Positions 1-11,559 are shown, counted from the first letter of the stretch. The stretch: DNA of 64,000 nucleotides from Chara braunii (GCA_003427395.1 BFEA01000044.1:3448478-3512477), one strand, 5' to 3'. Numbers and translations are program-made. Notes: generated from the sequence alone by a model not told the origin.

Positions 1-21
1 CCGGCGTTTTGGGAACGCCGG
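1..21. repeat. short perfect hairpin
   Basis: The window opens with an 8-bp perfect inverted repeat (CCGGCGTT / AACGCCGG) around a 5-nt loop. It lies just beyond the point where the adjacent RT fragment stops resembling a retrotransposon. Function unknown. Confidence 0.5.
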
Positions 22-114
22 ACCCCCATGAGCAAAAAATTCCGACCGGATTTTGGCAAAAAAAGTCAGTTTTGATTTCGTTCAAAAAATATAATATGTC
101 CGTTTTGACGAAAT

Positions 115-387
115 GGCTGTTTTCTTCTTCCATACGAAGATAACAGGTGCACCATATGGTGAGCTACTAGGCCGGGTCTAGCCTTTGTCCAACAAGTCAT
201 CGAGTTGCGCACGAATTACTGTAAGTCTTTCCTTGCTCATGCGATAAATGCAACCTTTCGGCGGCACGACACCGGCCTCGAGAATGATCTCGTGAGAGAT
301 CGGTCGATCCGGCACCACACCGGTAAGTGACTCGAAGATATCGGCGAACTCGTCAAGCAACCGTACCACACGGGGGTTCGAGGACAA
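115..387 (-). pseudogene. Ty3/gypsy reverse transcriptase, N-terminal fragment
   Basis: The minus-strand translation carries the classic start of a gypsy RT: LLDEFADIFESLTGVVPDRPI, then YRMS, then LDDLLDKG. A stop (TAG, 178-180) follows, and the same frame continues as TRPSSSPYGAPVIFVWKKK. The family has KGWIRPSSSPYGAPV here, so the TAG replaces the Trp codon TGG by one G-to-A change. Similarity fades near position 115, and the palm motifs including YxDD are absent, so the element is truncated or joined to unrelated DNA. It lies downstream of the protease in the order expected for a gag-pol element read right to left. RT would copy element RNA in cytoplasmic particles; this copy cannot. Confidence 0.85.
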
Positions 388-454
388 ATCCGTGGGTGGA
401 GATTCGGCTACCGTAACGGTTCGAAGAAAACATAGGCCTATCTCGTCGACCCGC

Positions 455-1132
455 TCATAAGCGCAAGCAGCCTGGAATGACTTTGCCCGTCACGACTTGG
501 CACCGGATCGAAGGGTGCGGAAGAGGGATGGTAAATGGCACTTCGGCGCCAAAGGCGTCGCGGACCGTCAGTGTTCGCCGGTGGAAGTTGACTGTGTGAT
601 CTGCACTTGCAAGCCAAGGCATTCCCAAAATGATGTTGAAGTCCGTGTCCAAGACGTTAAACGTCACCGGTTCACATGCATGAGGTGCAAAATGGACTGG
701 TACGACCTCGATGTAGCGGTCAAGGAGTTGTTGCGTCCGACCGTCCACCAACTTGATCGCCGTAGGGTGCGCCTTCCTTCGAACTTGTGCGCCAAGGCCG
801 GGCCTTTGGATAAAGGACTGGATGATGAAATTCCGAGTCGCGTTGCTATCCAGCAAAGCGCTGCAGGACGCTTGCCCAACTTGGATGCGGACATAAAGGA
901 GCGGTGCGTTGTTGTCATCGTACCACTGAGTGAGAAACTCGTGGGCCACCTTGGTAATGTACGCAAGAATGTCCCCCACCACGACTTCATCATCCGTCGG
1001 CGAAGTTGGTGGTGCATAGAAGGCCAAGTATGTATGTAGATAAGCGCTAAGTGTTGCGCATTGTAGTTCCGGTAAGCAGCCGGCGGAAGGGAGAGGAAGC
1101 CATGCAAAATCCTCGGGTGTCAACGGGTTCAA
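455..1132 (-). pseudogene. retrotransposon aspartic protease (RVP_2-like) region
   Basis: A 225-residue open stretch on the minus strand has both landmarks of retrotransposon aspartic proteases. The active-site region reads ALLDSNATRNFI (usual form LLDSGA(S/T)xNFI), and the flap/C-terminal hallmark is FNIILGMPWL. The nucleophile Asp and Ser are kept, but the invariant Gly of D-S/T-G is Asn, which should cripple catalysis. In a live element this enzyme cleaves the Gag-Pol polyprotein. Translation past the stop at 455 in another frame leads into the RT region, so a frameshift separates protease from RT. The ORF on the opposite strand (497-1039) is a shadow. Confidence 0.85.
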
Positions 1133-1407
1133 GTCCTCTATATTGAATGCGCACGCCGAATCCCGTGACGGTCCACTTGAAGGCGACTCAATGCCACTGC
1201 TTCCGAACGGAGAAGAAACCGCACATACATTCTGTCATTGGGCTTGTGAATTCAGCGAACGTACGAGCTGGGCAGCATAGTCCTCGAAAGAATGAAGGAT
1301 GGGAGGACTTACAACTTCCGCATGTGCCCCTGAACCGAGGGAGGTTACCCTCACGGCAACCGGTTCCGAAGGCGTCGAGAGTGTCGTCGCATCATTCTCG
1401 GCAGTGC

Positions 1408-2969
1408 TCACTTTCCCGACTGGGAAGTGCCATTGGCTTTTGTGGGGCAGCTTGTAGTGTCATGCACTGCGTTGTTGCACCACAAACAATACCGGTATTT
1501 GGTGCGGATGCGGTAAACGCTTTCTGAAATGCCATAATGCGTCCAAGGGTCTTGAGCTGGAGCTGCTTGTCCGGGCCCGGAAGATGTGGTGTTTGTCTTC
1601 GATTTGCTGCGACCTCGTCCTTTGGCGGGGTGGCCACCGTTCCGGGCGGCTGCTAATCTGCCTCCCTCGTCAGAAGAGGCAGTCTCGTTTGAAGTTGAAG
1701 GGTCGCTTGGCGTTGCTGCGGCGACCACGACCACTTTCGGTCGATGATGATACGCACCATGGCCGGCAGTCGACGAACCACCAATAGTTTTGGCTTCCAT
1801 GTTCGTCACGATGATCTGCGCGGCTTTGTTGAAGAGCTCCTCACTCGTGGTGAGGTCCTCGGCAACTTGAGTCAACGCGTTTTGCAAGGCCAGGCACGAC
1901 CTCTTAATGAAGTAAAGCTTGATGTCGTCGACGGTCATCGGCAACTTTGGAGTGTTCGCCAAGCGTTGGTACTCAGATATCTAGTCTCCACTCGACATGC
2001 TGTTCTGAGAGAATGTCAGCAACTTGTCCATCGCCTGATGTTCGGGCGGTTCTACTTGGAATCGTCTCTTCCATGCCGTCGTGAGATCAGCCCAGGTGAT
2101 GAAGTTGTGCAACTCAGAGACTGTGCATGCGTGTGCGGACAGCATGTTGTCCAGCCATGCTTGACATGCTCCTCCTGACCGGGAGTACAAGACTTACAAT
2201 GCCTTTCGATTCTTGTCGGCGACCTTGTGGATGTCCAACCTTAGTTCGAACTGGCGCCACCAAGGTATAGGGTCCGTTTTTTATGCATCACAGAAGATCG
2301 GGAGTCCCTCAAATTTAGGAACTTGAATGCTATCGCGTGAGAACGTGCTAGGGCCGGCTGTTGCTGTGCAAACCTGCTGCTCAAGCCGCTGTGCCCCGGT
2401 CTTGAGTGTTCCCACGTCCATCTCCAAGACGTTGACACGATCGGCGAGGTTGGAGGGGTCGATGCCGGGTCGCTGCTCCAGCTGCTGTGCACGCTTGGTC
2501 AGTCGATCCACTGAGAGCTCTAGCGTGTGGTTGGTGTGGTCGAGAGAGTGAATGTCCTCCTGCTGTGCAATGCACGTAGCGAGAAGGTCAGAGACGTGGT
2601 TGAGCAGTTGAGATAGCTTGTTTCCATAGTCAGCGGATTCCCCACTCTCGGCCTCCTTCTGCCAATCCTTGGCCTGTGTGTGTACCGCATTTTCCTCCTT
2701 GAATAGAATCTCCCGTCGCCGTACACGTTCTTCATCTGCTGCCTTAGATGTTGCTGCTGCCGCAGTGCTGCGTGCTTCCGCCGTTGTTCTTCTGCCAGAG
2801 GACGAAGCCTCTCTACCTCTGCCTCCTTCTTCTTTCGTGCAGCTGATGCTGCTTCTGCCCGCCCCTTACTCTCGTCCATCAGAGTCATCATCCGTGTCTC
2901 ATAGGCCTCGTCAGATTCTCCTTGCGTTTGCTCCATCTCCGCTGTCTGTGAGTGAGTGAGTACGGTCAT
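1408..2969 (-). pseudogene. Ty3/gypsy gag with coiled coil and CCHC zinc knuckle
   Basis: Reading leftwards from an ATG at 2969, the translation begins MTVLTHSQTAEMEQ and continues as a charged helix rich in E, K, R and Q (DEAYETRMM, EAEVERLRPLAEEQRRKHAA). A single frameshift near 2733 follows, then a second coiled coil with VNVLEMDVGTLK. The Gag core reads WWRQFELRLDIHKV ... SGGACQAWLDNML, and the nucleocapsid ends with a perfect CX2CX4HX4C knuckle, CLWCNNAVHDTTSC. The core frame has three in-frame stops (TAA 2281-2283, TAA 2194-2196, TAG 1981-1983). Gag would build the virus-like particle. This is the recognisable first gene of the gypsy element whose protease and RT lie to the left. Confidence 0.88.
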
Positions 2970-3119
2970 GCGCCGCGGATTGCTGACGTGATAACTTACC
3001 AACGCTGCAGCCGGGAGTATCCGACGGGCCGTTGAAGAGGAAGAAGAGAAGGGGTGGAGCAGAGAGATGGGGGAGGTGTCGGATCTTGTGGATCGCCCAT
3101 AGGAGCCACTAATCAAACG

Positions 3120-3318
3120 AAAAGTTGGAACTTTGCTTAAAATTTCGAGAAAAAGGAAAAAAAATCGAAATTGCTACTTCGGTAGGTCTCCTAATCTTCC
3201 CCACCACACATAATCCGAATGAAATGAAAAAAAAAAAAAAAAACCGAATTATCAGACTGCAAACTAGGCTACCAGAGTGGCCCGGGGTCACTTGCCCCGC
3301 CGGGCCAAAAAATAAATA

Positions 3319-3354
<36 letters not shown>

Positions 3355-4260
3355 TTTGTTTTTCTAAATTTGGTGTCGAATTTCGATGTGACCGTAAGGC
3401 AAAAGTTGTTCAGTTTAGTTTTCTGCATAACATAGTTTTTTTTCGGATTTATTTTATTTTATTTTATTTTTGTTTTTTTTGTTTTTTTTGTTTTTTTTTG
3501 CTGGAACCTTCCCTGGTCCATGCACGGGCTGGCCACCGGGACCCGGGCGGCCCGGCTGGTAGCCTAGACTGCAAATGAATAATAATGAATAATAATCATG
3601 AATAATAAAATAACAGAACTGTGAAGAAAAAAAAAAAAAAAATCCTCAAGTTCAGAGAATTCCGGAAAAAAAAATAAATTGGAATCACTCAGATGAGAGT
3701 ATGCACAGTTTGAAAAAAAGGTAACTGCAAGAGGGATTTCCCGTAAAACTAATTTCAGAATCTTGGAATAACGGTCATAATCAAATTTTGGAGCTTCCGT
3801 TACCCCACAATGCGTGAAAAAAAAAAAAAATCAACGCAAAAAATTTCCAAAAAAAAAAAAAAAAAAAAAAAAAAATGAAATAACGAATTTATGAGATTCC
3901 AAAAATTTGCGAAGTTTTCGAAATAACGGGAAATTGCAAAAGGACATACCAGTCAAAAGAAATTTTCCATAATATTATTCTGGATTTCCGACAATGAATT
4001 TTCGAATTTCAAAAGAAAACGAAAAACGAAACTTTAAGGTGCTACGCTATTACAATTTTCCATGAATAGAAATAGCGGGAAAACGAAATCCAAGAAAAGC
4101 CAAAATTTTGATTTCGGCAGTTAGGTCAAAATCCGCGTTTTAGGGGACTAAGTAGTGTGTCCTAATCAATGAATCAATGAATCAATCAATGATCAATCAG
4201 TCAATCAATCAATCAAGGATCCATCAATCAATCGATCAGGGACTAATCAATCAATAGTCC
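3120..4260. other. A/T-rich non-coding stretch with simple repeats
   Basis: No credible gene. It contains poly-A runs, a (TAA)n tract around 3308-3352, T-rich tracts at 3436-3500, and a degenerate (AATC)n tract at 4164-4260. Two GC-rich blocks of about 55 bp (3252-3306 and 3526-3580) are in inverted orientation, sharing a perfect 12-mer CTAGGCTACCAG, and each has an A-rich tail pointing towards the other. Confidence 0.7.
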
Positions 4261-4301
4261 CCTCACACGTGTCAGATCAGGTTGTCCTGATTCACGTACG
4301 G

Positions 4302-4315
4302 GGCTCCGATACCAA
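4302..4315 (-). promoter_or_regulatory. possible initiator-Met tRNA primer-binding site
   Basis: The minus strand reads TTGGTATCGGAGCC. This matches the standard plant LTR-element primer-binding site TGGTATCAGAGCC with one mismatch. If real, a 5' LTR would lie to the right (after 4316) and the gag at 2969 would be its first gene, with an unusually long A-rich leader. I could not find a matching TG...CA LTR pair, so this remains tentative. Confidence 0.35.
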
Positions 4316-5130
4316 CTGATACATGCCCAGTTGGGCAATGTATGTACAACCAAGGATCCACAATGTGATGAAAAGGACTGAATGGACAATGCAATGTTAG
4401 TGAAACGTCAACAGGCAATGTACCTTCTGATACATACGAAATGGCACTCAATAGCGCAGTGGAAGACTTCAAGGTAAGTCCTGACCTGACCGGGACCGAC
4501 ACGACATCCCATCATACGTCACGCATGTGAGAGGAGGAGGAGGGACCGCACACCAAGAAGAAAGGTCCCTCCTTGTACACGCACATGGGGAGATACCACA
4601 GACGGGGGATGGAGGGAGAGGAAGGACGAAGATGGAGGTGAGGGAGAAGTCCAAGATCGCAATAGCGAAGTCCAAAATGGTCCCTTGCCGATGTCCAATC
4701 AATGTCTGCCTCAAAAATGTTGAATCAGACCCTGGGCAACATGCCCACTGTAACCTCTGCCGATAGCCTCTGCCACTTCTTTGTCTCACTCTCGTATCTG
4801 AAGAAGAAGATGAAGGAGGAGGAGGAAGGAGGAAGAGGGAGAGAGGAAGAGAGGGAGATGAGATGGAGGGCGAGGAGAAAGAAGAAGATGTCGTCCTCCT
4901 CGCTGTCTCACCTGCAGGTAGCTGCCGTCGTGCTGACCATGTCGTCATCCTGTGCAGGTACCGCACGGAGTCCTAGCTACGACGCCAGGTAAGTCCGCTG
5001 CTGCAGGTATGGCCTCCGCCTCTCTCTCTCTACCATGTGCGCCTCTCCTCCCTAGCTCAGCGGCACAGCGCTAGAATAGCGCAGCATGGCCCATCCTCTA
5101 TCCAACAGCGTGTCACTTAAGAAGTGAGCG
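4316..5130. other. non-coding, possible LTR remnant
   Basis: No supported gene. It is purine-rich between 4790 and 4890 (GAAGAAG/GAGGAGG stretches). It could be an LTR of the gypsy element if the adjacent primer-binding site is genuine. Confidence 0.3.
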
Positions 5131-5143
5131 ACCGAACTGTTCA

Positions 5144-5464
5144 GTGCCCAGCGTGAGGCCCAGCTATATAGTGCACTGGGCCCTCTTGGGTAAGCTGCTT
5201 AGTGGCCTAGAACGACCTGCACGGTCGAGGTCCCTATCGGGGCCCAGACCGTGCAGCTGGTGCAACAGGGCGCCAAAATGCGCTTGGGCCTGTTTCGGCC
5301 CTGTGTTTGGATGCAGCAGGGTGCCAAAAGGCGCCTGGGCCTGTTTCGGCCCTGAGTCCGGTGCACCCAACCCAAGGCCGTGCCTTGGGGGCTGCAAGTC
5401 CGAAACGGTGCCTGAACTGACAAAAGTAGGACATCACCTCCCATAAATAAATAAATAAATGAAT
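5144..5464. repeat. hairpin-rich GC element with 51-bp tandem duplication and A-rich tail
   Basis: Two tandem units of about 51 bp (5262-5313 and 5314-5364) share the core GGGCCTGTTTCGGCCC. Perfect inverted repeats flank them: CTGCACGGTC / GACCGTGCAG (about 5217-5263) and CCAAGGC / GCCTTGG with a 3-nt loop (about 5373-5389). The block ends in a (TAAA)n-type tail. This looks like a short retro-inserted or foldback unit. No protein is supported. Confidence 0.5.
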
Positions 5465-5715
5465 GAATAAGTAAATAAATATTGGGATAAGTCTTATGTC
5501 GAACTGGTGGGGCTTCTGAATAACAGCCCCTCACTGAGGGCTGCATTAACATTTGGCCCCCCTCCCCATTTGACGTGGGTTGAGGCCTTCCAACGTATCT
5601 TGGTTGTTGCTCGGAGCCATTTCCACCCCCCTAAACAGCTCACCACTCAGCGCAGAAAGAGCACGACCAATCGACACAGACAAAGGCAAAAGGAACAGAA
5701 ACGATCGACGAGGGG

Positions 5716-6225
5716 ATGACCTCACGAAGACTCGAACTAAGGCAACTTGTTGAACGGGGTCTTTTCGAGCTGCCACTCTCTAAGCTAAATGCAGTACTAG
5801 TAATTCCCCTAAGAAAGGCGGAAGGAAAATGGGAAGTGCGCCTTTCCCCGGTGGGGGAGTATGGGGGCGTAACACTGCAAGGCTGGGAATTCTCGCCCCA
5901 GGGGGGTGACCAGGGAGAAAGGGCTAGGATCTTCTCCAGCCAAATGACCGCCTTTATTCCCAAACACTACGCCCTAGGGGCAAGAGCAGGTTTGAGATTT
6001 GAGGCCTGCTGCGAAGAGCAGATGGCCAGAAACGATCTCTACCTGCTCTTCGAACCAAACAAATCCGCCAACCTAGGATGGTACAGCCACAACGCTCTCC
6101 TGGACCTGCAGTGCGCAAAAATAAAAGTCTGTGAATACTGGTCCGAGGATGACGTTTGTAGATGCCTGTGCCGAATGGTGCGGAAGAAGATTTTACATCT
6201 AGACAAATGGGATATCAAGAAATAG
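5716..6225 (+). CDS. LINE A ORF1 (169 aa, unknown fold)
   Basis: An uninterrupted ORF begins MTSRRLELRQLVERGLFELP and ends DKWDIKK, in the place where L1-clade elements carry ORF1 (an RNA-binding chaperone). I see no zinc knuckle or clear RRM motif. It is cysteine-rich in its C-terminal third (CAKIKVCEYW, VCRCLCRM). It may be only the surviving part of a longer ORF1. Function is inferred from position alone. Confidence 0.5.
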   Translation: MTSRRLELRQLVERGLFELPLSKLNAVLVIPLRKAEGKWEVRLSPVGEYGGVTLQGWEFSPQGGDQGERARIFSSQMTAFIPKHYALGARAGLRFEACCEEQMARNDLYLLFEPNKSANLGWYSHNALLDLQCAKIKVCEYWSEDDVCRCLCRMVRKKILHLDKWDIKK

Positions 6226-6320
6226 CATCCACTATGAGATAAGGGGAGTTGTCACTAAGCAATGGAAGAATTAGATATACTATACGGTAGGAACCCTGCT
6301 TGGAAAAAATGTGTCGACTC

Positions 6321-9300
6321 AGCCGACCTGGATCTTCGCTCCATTAACGTAAGGCCTGGCATCAAGTAAGCCAGAAAAACACCATGCCATCTAGGATCAA
6401 CTCAAAGGCATAGGAGGCAGGCGGTGGCCGGATGTAATCTGCATACAAGAAAACCATCTGCAAAACATTCCGGATCACAATAGAGCTCATAATCTAGCTG
6501 ACCTCATACGGCCATAAGAGCTCACGCTCCAAAACCAGGCTCGGTCGGGGTAGCAATCTGGATCCCCCCTGATTCCAGATTTCAACCAGTTCACTGGGCG
6601 ATGGACGAAGTGGAGGGGCGATGGGCCTCTGTCCTGGGAATGTTAGAATTAGAACTTCTTTGTATCATATGTATCTACTCACCTAATTCAGTTGGAGAAA
6701 GGAGGGAGTTCCTGGGGAGGATTGGAATGCAAATCCCAGAAGGCATAGCAGGTGACTTCAATGTGACCCCGAATAAGAGTTTGGACAGATGGAACGCCCA
6801 AGAATCTCCCTCCTTCGCTGCAATAGAGGATGAACAAATGATAGCAGACCTTTGTGAGTCACTCTCAGTCTTTGATATATTCCGACGTCTGCATCCTCAA
6901 ACACGAGCATTCACATGCATTCGAGACAGTGACCCGGCGCGCCTATGCAAGTCTCGAATAGATCTTATTCTATTGTCTAACGATCTTGAGGGTGCTCTCC
7001 GATGGTCAATGATTCTCCCTCGCAGTCCGCACCTGGTCTCGATCATAAGACCTGTGGCATAATATTAACAATGCGGAAAAGGCCGGATCAAGGGTCAGGC
7101 TTCTATAAACTTAATACGTCCTTACTTAAGGACTCATCCTTCTCGCATATGATTCGACACGAATGGGAGTTCTAGCGCAAACAAAAACACCTTTTTGATT
7201 CCTATCTTGTGTGGTTCAATAACGGCCTAATTTTTCTAGCCAGAAAGTGTAAGGAATTCTCCAGAGTCAAAGCAGCCCTACGACAACATCTTGAAATGAC
7301 CACCCATACTGAACTATTAGCCCTTGAGGGGCAAGCAGAGTCTAGACACCTAACCTCTGAGCAAGATTCACAGCATCTTATCACTTTCATCCAGAATCTC
7401 AAAAACCAACTCCTACAGTATGCCTTACAATGCTTACATAGATGGCACAGAATCAGAATCAGAGAAAAAATAGCTAAACTCACATATGAAGCCTCAATGG
7501 ATACGCATTTTTTCTCTTTGGCCACCGCACGAGCACGACGGACGGTCATCGAAGTCTTCTTCGACCCAGACAATAACAATATCATCGCCACGGACACGGC
7601 ACACTGCACTCTAATCACTAAAAAGTTCTTTAAACAACTTTACACCTCCCAAATCCCTTCATCCACTAAGGAAGGAAGGACCCGTGAAATACAGGACTTC
7701 CTACTCACAATGGATCGACATATTTCTCCTCAGCAGCAGGATAATCTGGAGACAGCGCTTACAAAGGAAGAAATATGGACTGCACTCTCCCAAATGAAGG
7801 AAGATAAAACTCTTGGCATAGATGGCTTCCCCAAAGAATTTTGGGAAACTATGTGGTCGGACCTTAGTGCCGATCTATGGGAATATTACCAAAGGGTATG
7901 GGAGGTCGGGGAAATGGGAGAGACCGTGGGGAAAAAGGTGCTTTCTCTTCTATACAAGAAAGGTGATAAAATGAGTATCAGGAACTACAGACCTATTACG
8001 CTGCTCATAGTAGTATATAAAATGCTTTTGAAAGCGCTGGCCAACCGCATGGCGGCAGTATTGGAAGAGGTCATTCACCCAGCCCAAACCAGGTTCATGT
8101 CCGGCAGGAACATACAAGAAAACATCCTGCTGGTTAACGACGTGGTCCAATTAGCACGGTGAAAGCAAGCCAATGCGGCCATTATCTTTATAGACTTCGA
8201 AAAAGCCTATGACCACGTAGACTGAGAATTTCTAGACATGTGTCTGGACAAAATGAACTTCGGTCCAGCCTTCCGGCGCTGGGTTAAGATCCTCCACAAT
8301 AATGCCACCACCTGTGTCCAGGTCAACGGGTCGGTGGCGCCGCCATTTGAGTTCCAACGGTCGGTGAGACAAGGGGATCTCATTGCCCCTTACCTCTTCC
8401 TAGTGATTATGGAGGCATTATCAGCTAACCTCTGGCAAAACAAAGACCTCACACGGATCAAGATATCGAATATCCCAAATGAAGCAATACCTATCTGTTC
8501 CCTATTTGCAGATGACCTTACCATAATGGTAGAGGCAACTGCGGCCAACATGAAGGAAATCCAGCACCTTATGAACAAATTTTGCCGCCTATCGGGTATG
8601 ACTGTTAATTGGGGACAGAAGACTACGGGGTGGTGGATGCATCACCATGGGGGCAGACCTCCGGAAAACCCACGAATCACATGGCTTCCCCCTGATGACC
8701 CCCTTAGAATCCTGGGGGCACTGATCACCTCTAAAGGAAGGTCGGCATCTAATGACGAGTGGCTGACTGGACCGGCACAAGTTAAATTGGAAAAATTAAA
8801 CAATAAACGTACGTCCATTTTTGGGCGAACACTCGTCATCAATAACGTGGTCCTGGCCACACTTTGGTACAAGGTCATCCTATGGCCGATGAGTAACGGG
8901 GGGCTCAAAGTACTCAAACAACAATTGGCGGCCTTCTTATGGAGGGGAGACAGCAACAACACCCATACGATAAACCGTGTAGCGTGGGATTCAGTGATCC
9001 AACCCAAGAGCAGAGGCAGATTAGGAATCGTGTATCCGGCCACACAATTCCAGGCACTTTCAATTCGCTGGCTTCAGCACATTATTTTCTCGCCGTCCTC
9101 CCCATGGGTCCCCCTTTCCGACCTTGCCCCAGAGTCCCCGCCCGAAATTGATCCCTATATATGGTTGGAAGACAGGTACTGGAGGTTAACCAGGAAATAC
9201 AGAAATGGGGACCCCACAGACAGATACTGGGTGCGTCTCATACGCACATGGAGGAAACTCCCTCCTCCCGACAAGCCAGCACCAGACAGGTGGGAGAAAA

Positions 9301-10806
9301 TATATCGGCAACCCTTATTTGGCAACCGTCTAATAACGGATTTCGGGGGGCGGGTGCGGTCTGCCTCGGACTCCCCATGGAAGGGATGGGTGAAACACGG
9401 TGTACGAAGGGTGGGGGACCTCTGGGACACAGAGGAAAGGGATTGGAAGAGTACCGACAGGATCCGAGCAACACTACGATACTGCCACTTCACTGAGAGG
9501 GCATTAGAGGAGTTGTAGTGTTGCTCGGAGTTTCCACCTCCATTGGTACACCACCCTTAGAAAAGGACCCTGCGTAAAGGAAGGCGACTGGGTGGGGCTA
9601 CTCGACCACGAACAAGAAGTGGGGCACATACACCTCGCCGACCAGTCACACGTGCTTATAGAAGTCTTTTTCGTTCTGAAGGACCAGGAGCTGCGATGCA
9701 AACAACAACCCTTCATATGGAAGAATAAAAAAGAGGTGTATCGTATCAGGGTCATAAAGAATGGAGGACGTCAAAAGGTATTTCGCCCAAGGGTTCCAAT
9801 TGAGGATCTCCCCCTGGAGCCGGATGAGTGGCGTTGGACCCTAAACTCTCCGTCCAGGAAGGGGGAAGCAAAAGCACTGGCACTACAATATTCAAAATCC
9901 AAATCGGTGTACCGAATGCTCAGACCGAAATACAAACTACGGGATCGCATAGAGGATAGATGGTATCGCGATCTTAATGTTGATCGCAGACTTTTGAAAC
10001 CCATCCGATGGTTTGCACAGTACAGCAGCAGACCAGCTAAAATCTCCGCCCTCCAGTGGCAAATAGAGCATAGGTGTCTACCAACCAATGACTGGCTGAT
10101 AGACCATACGCGCCTGGAACAACAAGGGAAGGTACTGCCATGGTGCCAGAAATGTCTCTCAAGCTACCCTGGGCGGAGGCGGGCCGAGACCATCGAACAC
10201 ATTTTCCTCCAATGCCCCGCGTCGGTATTACTATGGAGAAGTTGGGATAGGATATGGCGACACATAGTTCCCGGCGCAATATGGCCATGGGACTGGAAGG
10301 CCCTTCTTTTGGGATATTACCCTCCAATCCGGGGGAAAACATTTGAGGAAAATATGTTCAACCTAGGAAGACGGAGTGTTCTATGGACCATATGGTGGAA
10401 GAGATGTTGTTTTGAAATAGAAGGGGCGCGGGTGGAGGACGGGGAAACTATAGAACAGGTCCGGACATTGGTCCAGCACGAGATCGCAACTCAATGGAAG
10501 ACAGCTAAAGACAAGCTTTACCAAATGCATTCCTGGGGAGATATGAACAGGATCATCTCTACATTCAACAAGGATTGGCTGGGGGGAGAAAGGGAAGGAT
10601 GGGTGGCTGAGGTTAAATGGACCGGTTGTCAACCAAAAAGGGAAGCACAGGAGGACCCCCGGACGAAGATTGCGAGAGACTGTCAACTGACCTTTCATGA
10701 CTGGACCAAGATAGATCCCGACTCCCCGCTACCGCCTGCTCAGGACTTCACAGACCCCTTCCCGCCCCATCCGCTGTCTTTAGCAGAAACCTTTCCGTCT
10801 CAGTGA
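6321..10806 (+). pseudogene. LINE A ORF2: endonuclease, reverse transcriptase, zf-RVT
   Basis: Endonuclease: ICIQENHL (about 6,430), ICIYSPNS, GDFNVTPN, SRIDLILLS and, after a frameshift near 7,037, DHKT. RT, in one frame from about 7,040 to 9,518: KTLGIDGFPKEFW, NYRPITLL, QTRFMSGRNIQENILL, FIDFEKAYDHVD, SVRQGDLIAPYLF, and the catalytic LFADDLTIM. After a second frameshift near 9,510 the C-terminal domain has WCQKC...ETIEHIFLQCP, the zf-RVT finger. In-frame stops are TAG at 7,173, TGA at 8,160 and TGA at 8,223; the last replaces the expected Trp in YDHVDWEF. The protein would nick target DNA and reverse-transcribe the LINE RNA in the nucleus. This copy is inactive. Confidence 0.9.
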
Positions 10807-11535
10807 GCCCTGGTAACGCCTATTTTGAAGTAGTTTTGAATTGGTTCTGCTTGGGCCTGCTTGGTCTCTATTTGTCTCTGTTATCTCTGTCTTCCTTATT
10901 ATCTTAGCTTTTTGCATTCTGCTTAAGAGTGGACGATTGGGGATGGAAGGGATTGTTCCTCAGTCAAGATATTTTGATGTACTTCAATCTCAGTCTGTTT
11001 ATGGGACGCTGGTCCACTTTTTAGTAAGGCCCTGGAGGTATGTCAGGGGGAAGGGGCGGTCTTGCCCCAGTCTTGGCATAGAATTTCTCAGTATTTTCTC
11101 AGTATCTTCTCTAGAAGAGTTTGATGATGCAATTGGTGCCAGAGGATTTCTTGGTGGATGGCACTGGATAGCAGTGGTTAGGGGAGGAGGGGAGACTTCA
11201 CTGGTGCCCCCCAGTGGCCCCCCTCTATACCTGACCCTGCTGACCCTGTTGCAAGATAGGATGGAGCAGACTTAACATATCGGGACGCTGGACCCGGTTT
11301 CCAGCAAAAAGGGCGTCACTGCTTTGTAAAAGATAAATGTAAGGGACGCTGGACCCGGTTTCCAGCAGGTGATGCTCCCCACCAATAGATGGAGCGGCCC
11401 ACCTGGCAAAGCCTCAATCCCGGTGGTTCTCTTACCACCACCAGGATAGAGGCCTTGCGCATGGGCCTTTTTTAAAATAAAAATTAAAAAATAAAATTAA
11501 AATAAAATTAAAATAAATAAATAAATAAATAAATA
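10807..11535 (+). other. LINE A 3' UTR and A-rich tail
   Basis: Non-coding. It holds two near-identical 25-bp copies starting GGGACGCTGGACCCGG (about 11,281 and 11,345) and a related third (about 11,003). A small hairpin (GGTGGT / ACCACC, around 11,423) follows, then an AAAATTAAAATAAAT-type tail ending at the candidate target-site duplication. Repeated hairpins near the 3' end are common in RT-recognised LINE tails. Confidence 0.6.
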
Positions 11536-11559
11536 AATAAGTAGATAAATACTAACTCC

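Larger units (their letters stand above)
5482..11535 (+). mobile_element. LINE-type non-LTR retrotransposon, near full length (LINE A)
   Basis: In order on the plus strand it carries a first ORF, an APE-type endonuclease, an RT with FADD box, a zf-RVT zinc finger, a 3' UTR and an A-rich tail. The ends are flanked by 16-bp sequences differing at one position: AATAAGTAAATAAATA (5466-5481) and AATAAGTAGATAAATA (11,536-11,551). These are candidate target-site duplications giving an element of about 6.05 kb. Low complexity weakens that call. The architecture fits plant L1-clade LINEs. The coding part is dead through several frameshifts and stops. Confidence 0.85.

Noticed and set aside
497-1039. 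180-aa plus-strand ORF
   Set aside because: Antisense shadow of the protease region; no domain.
8160-8225. TGA read as tryptophan (alternative genetic code) to explain stops in the LINE and DIRS RT frames
   Set aside because: TAA and TAG also interrupt element frames, the elements have frameshifts too, and the intact PGLP gene needs only the standard code. Decay explains the stops better.
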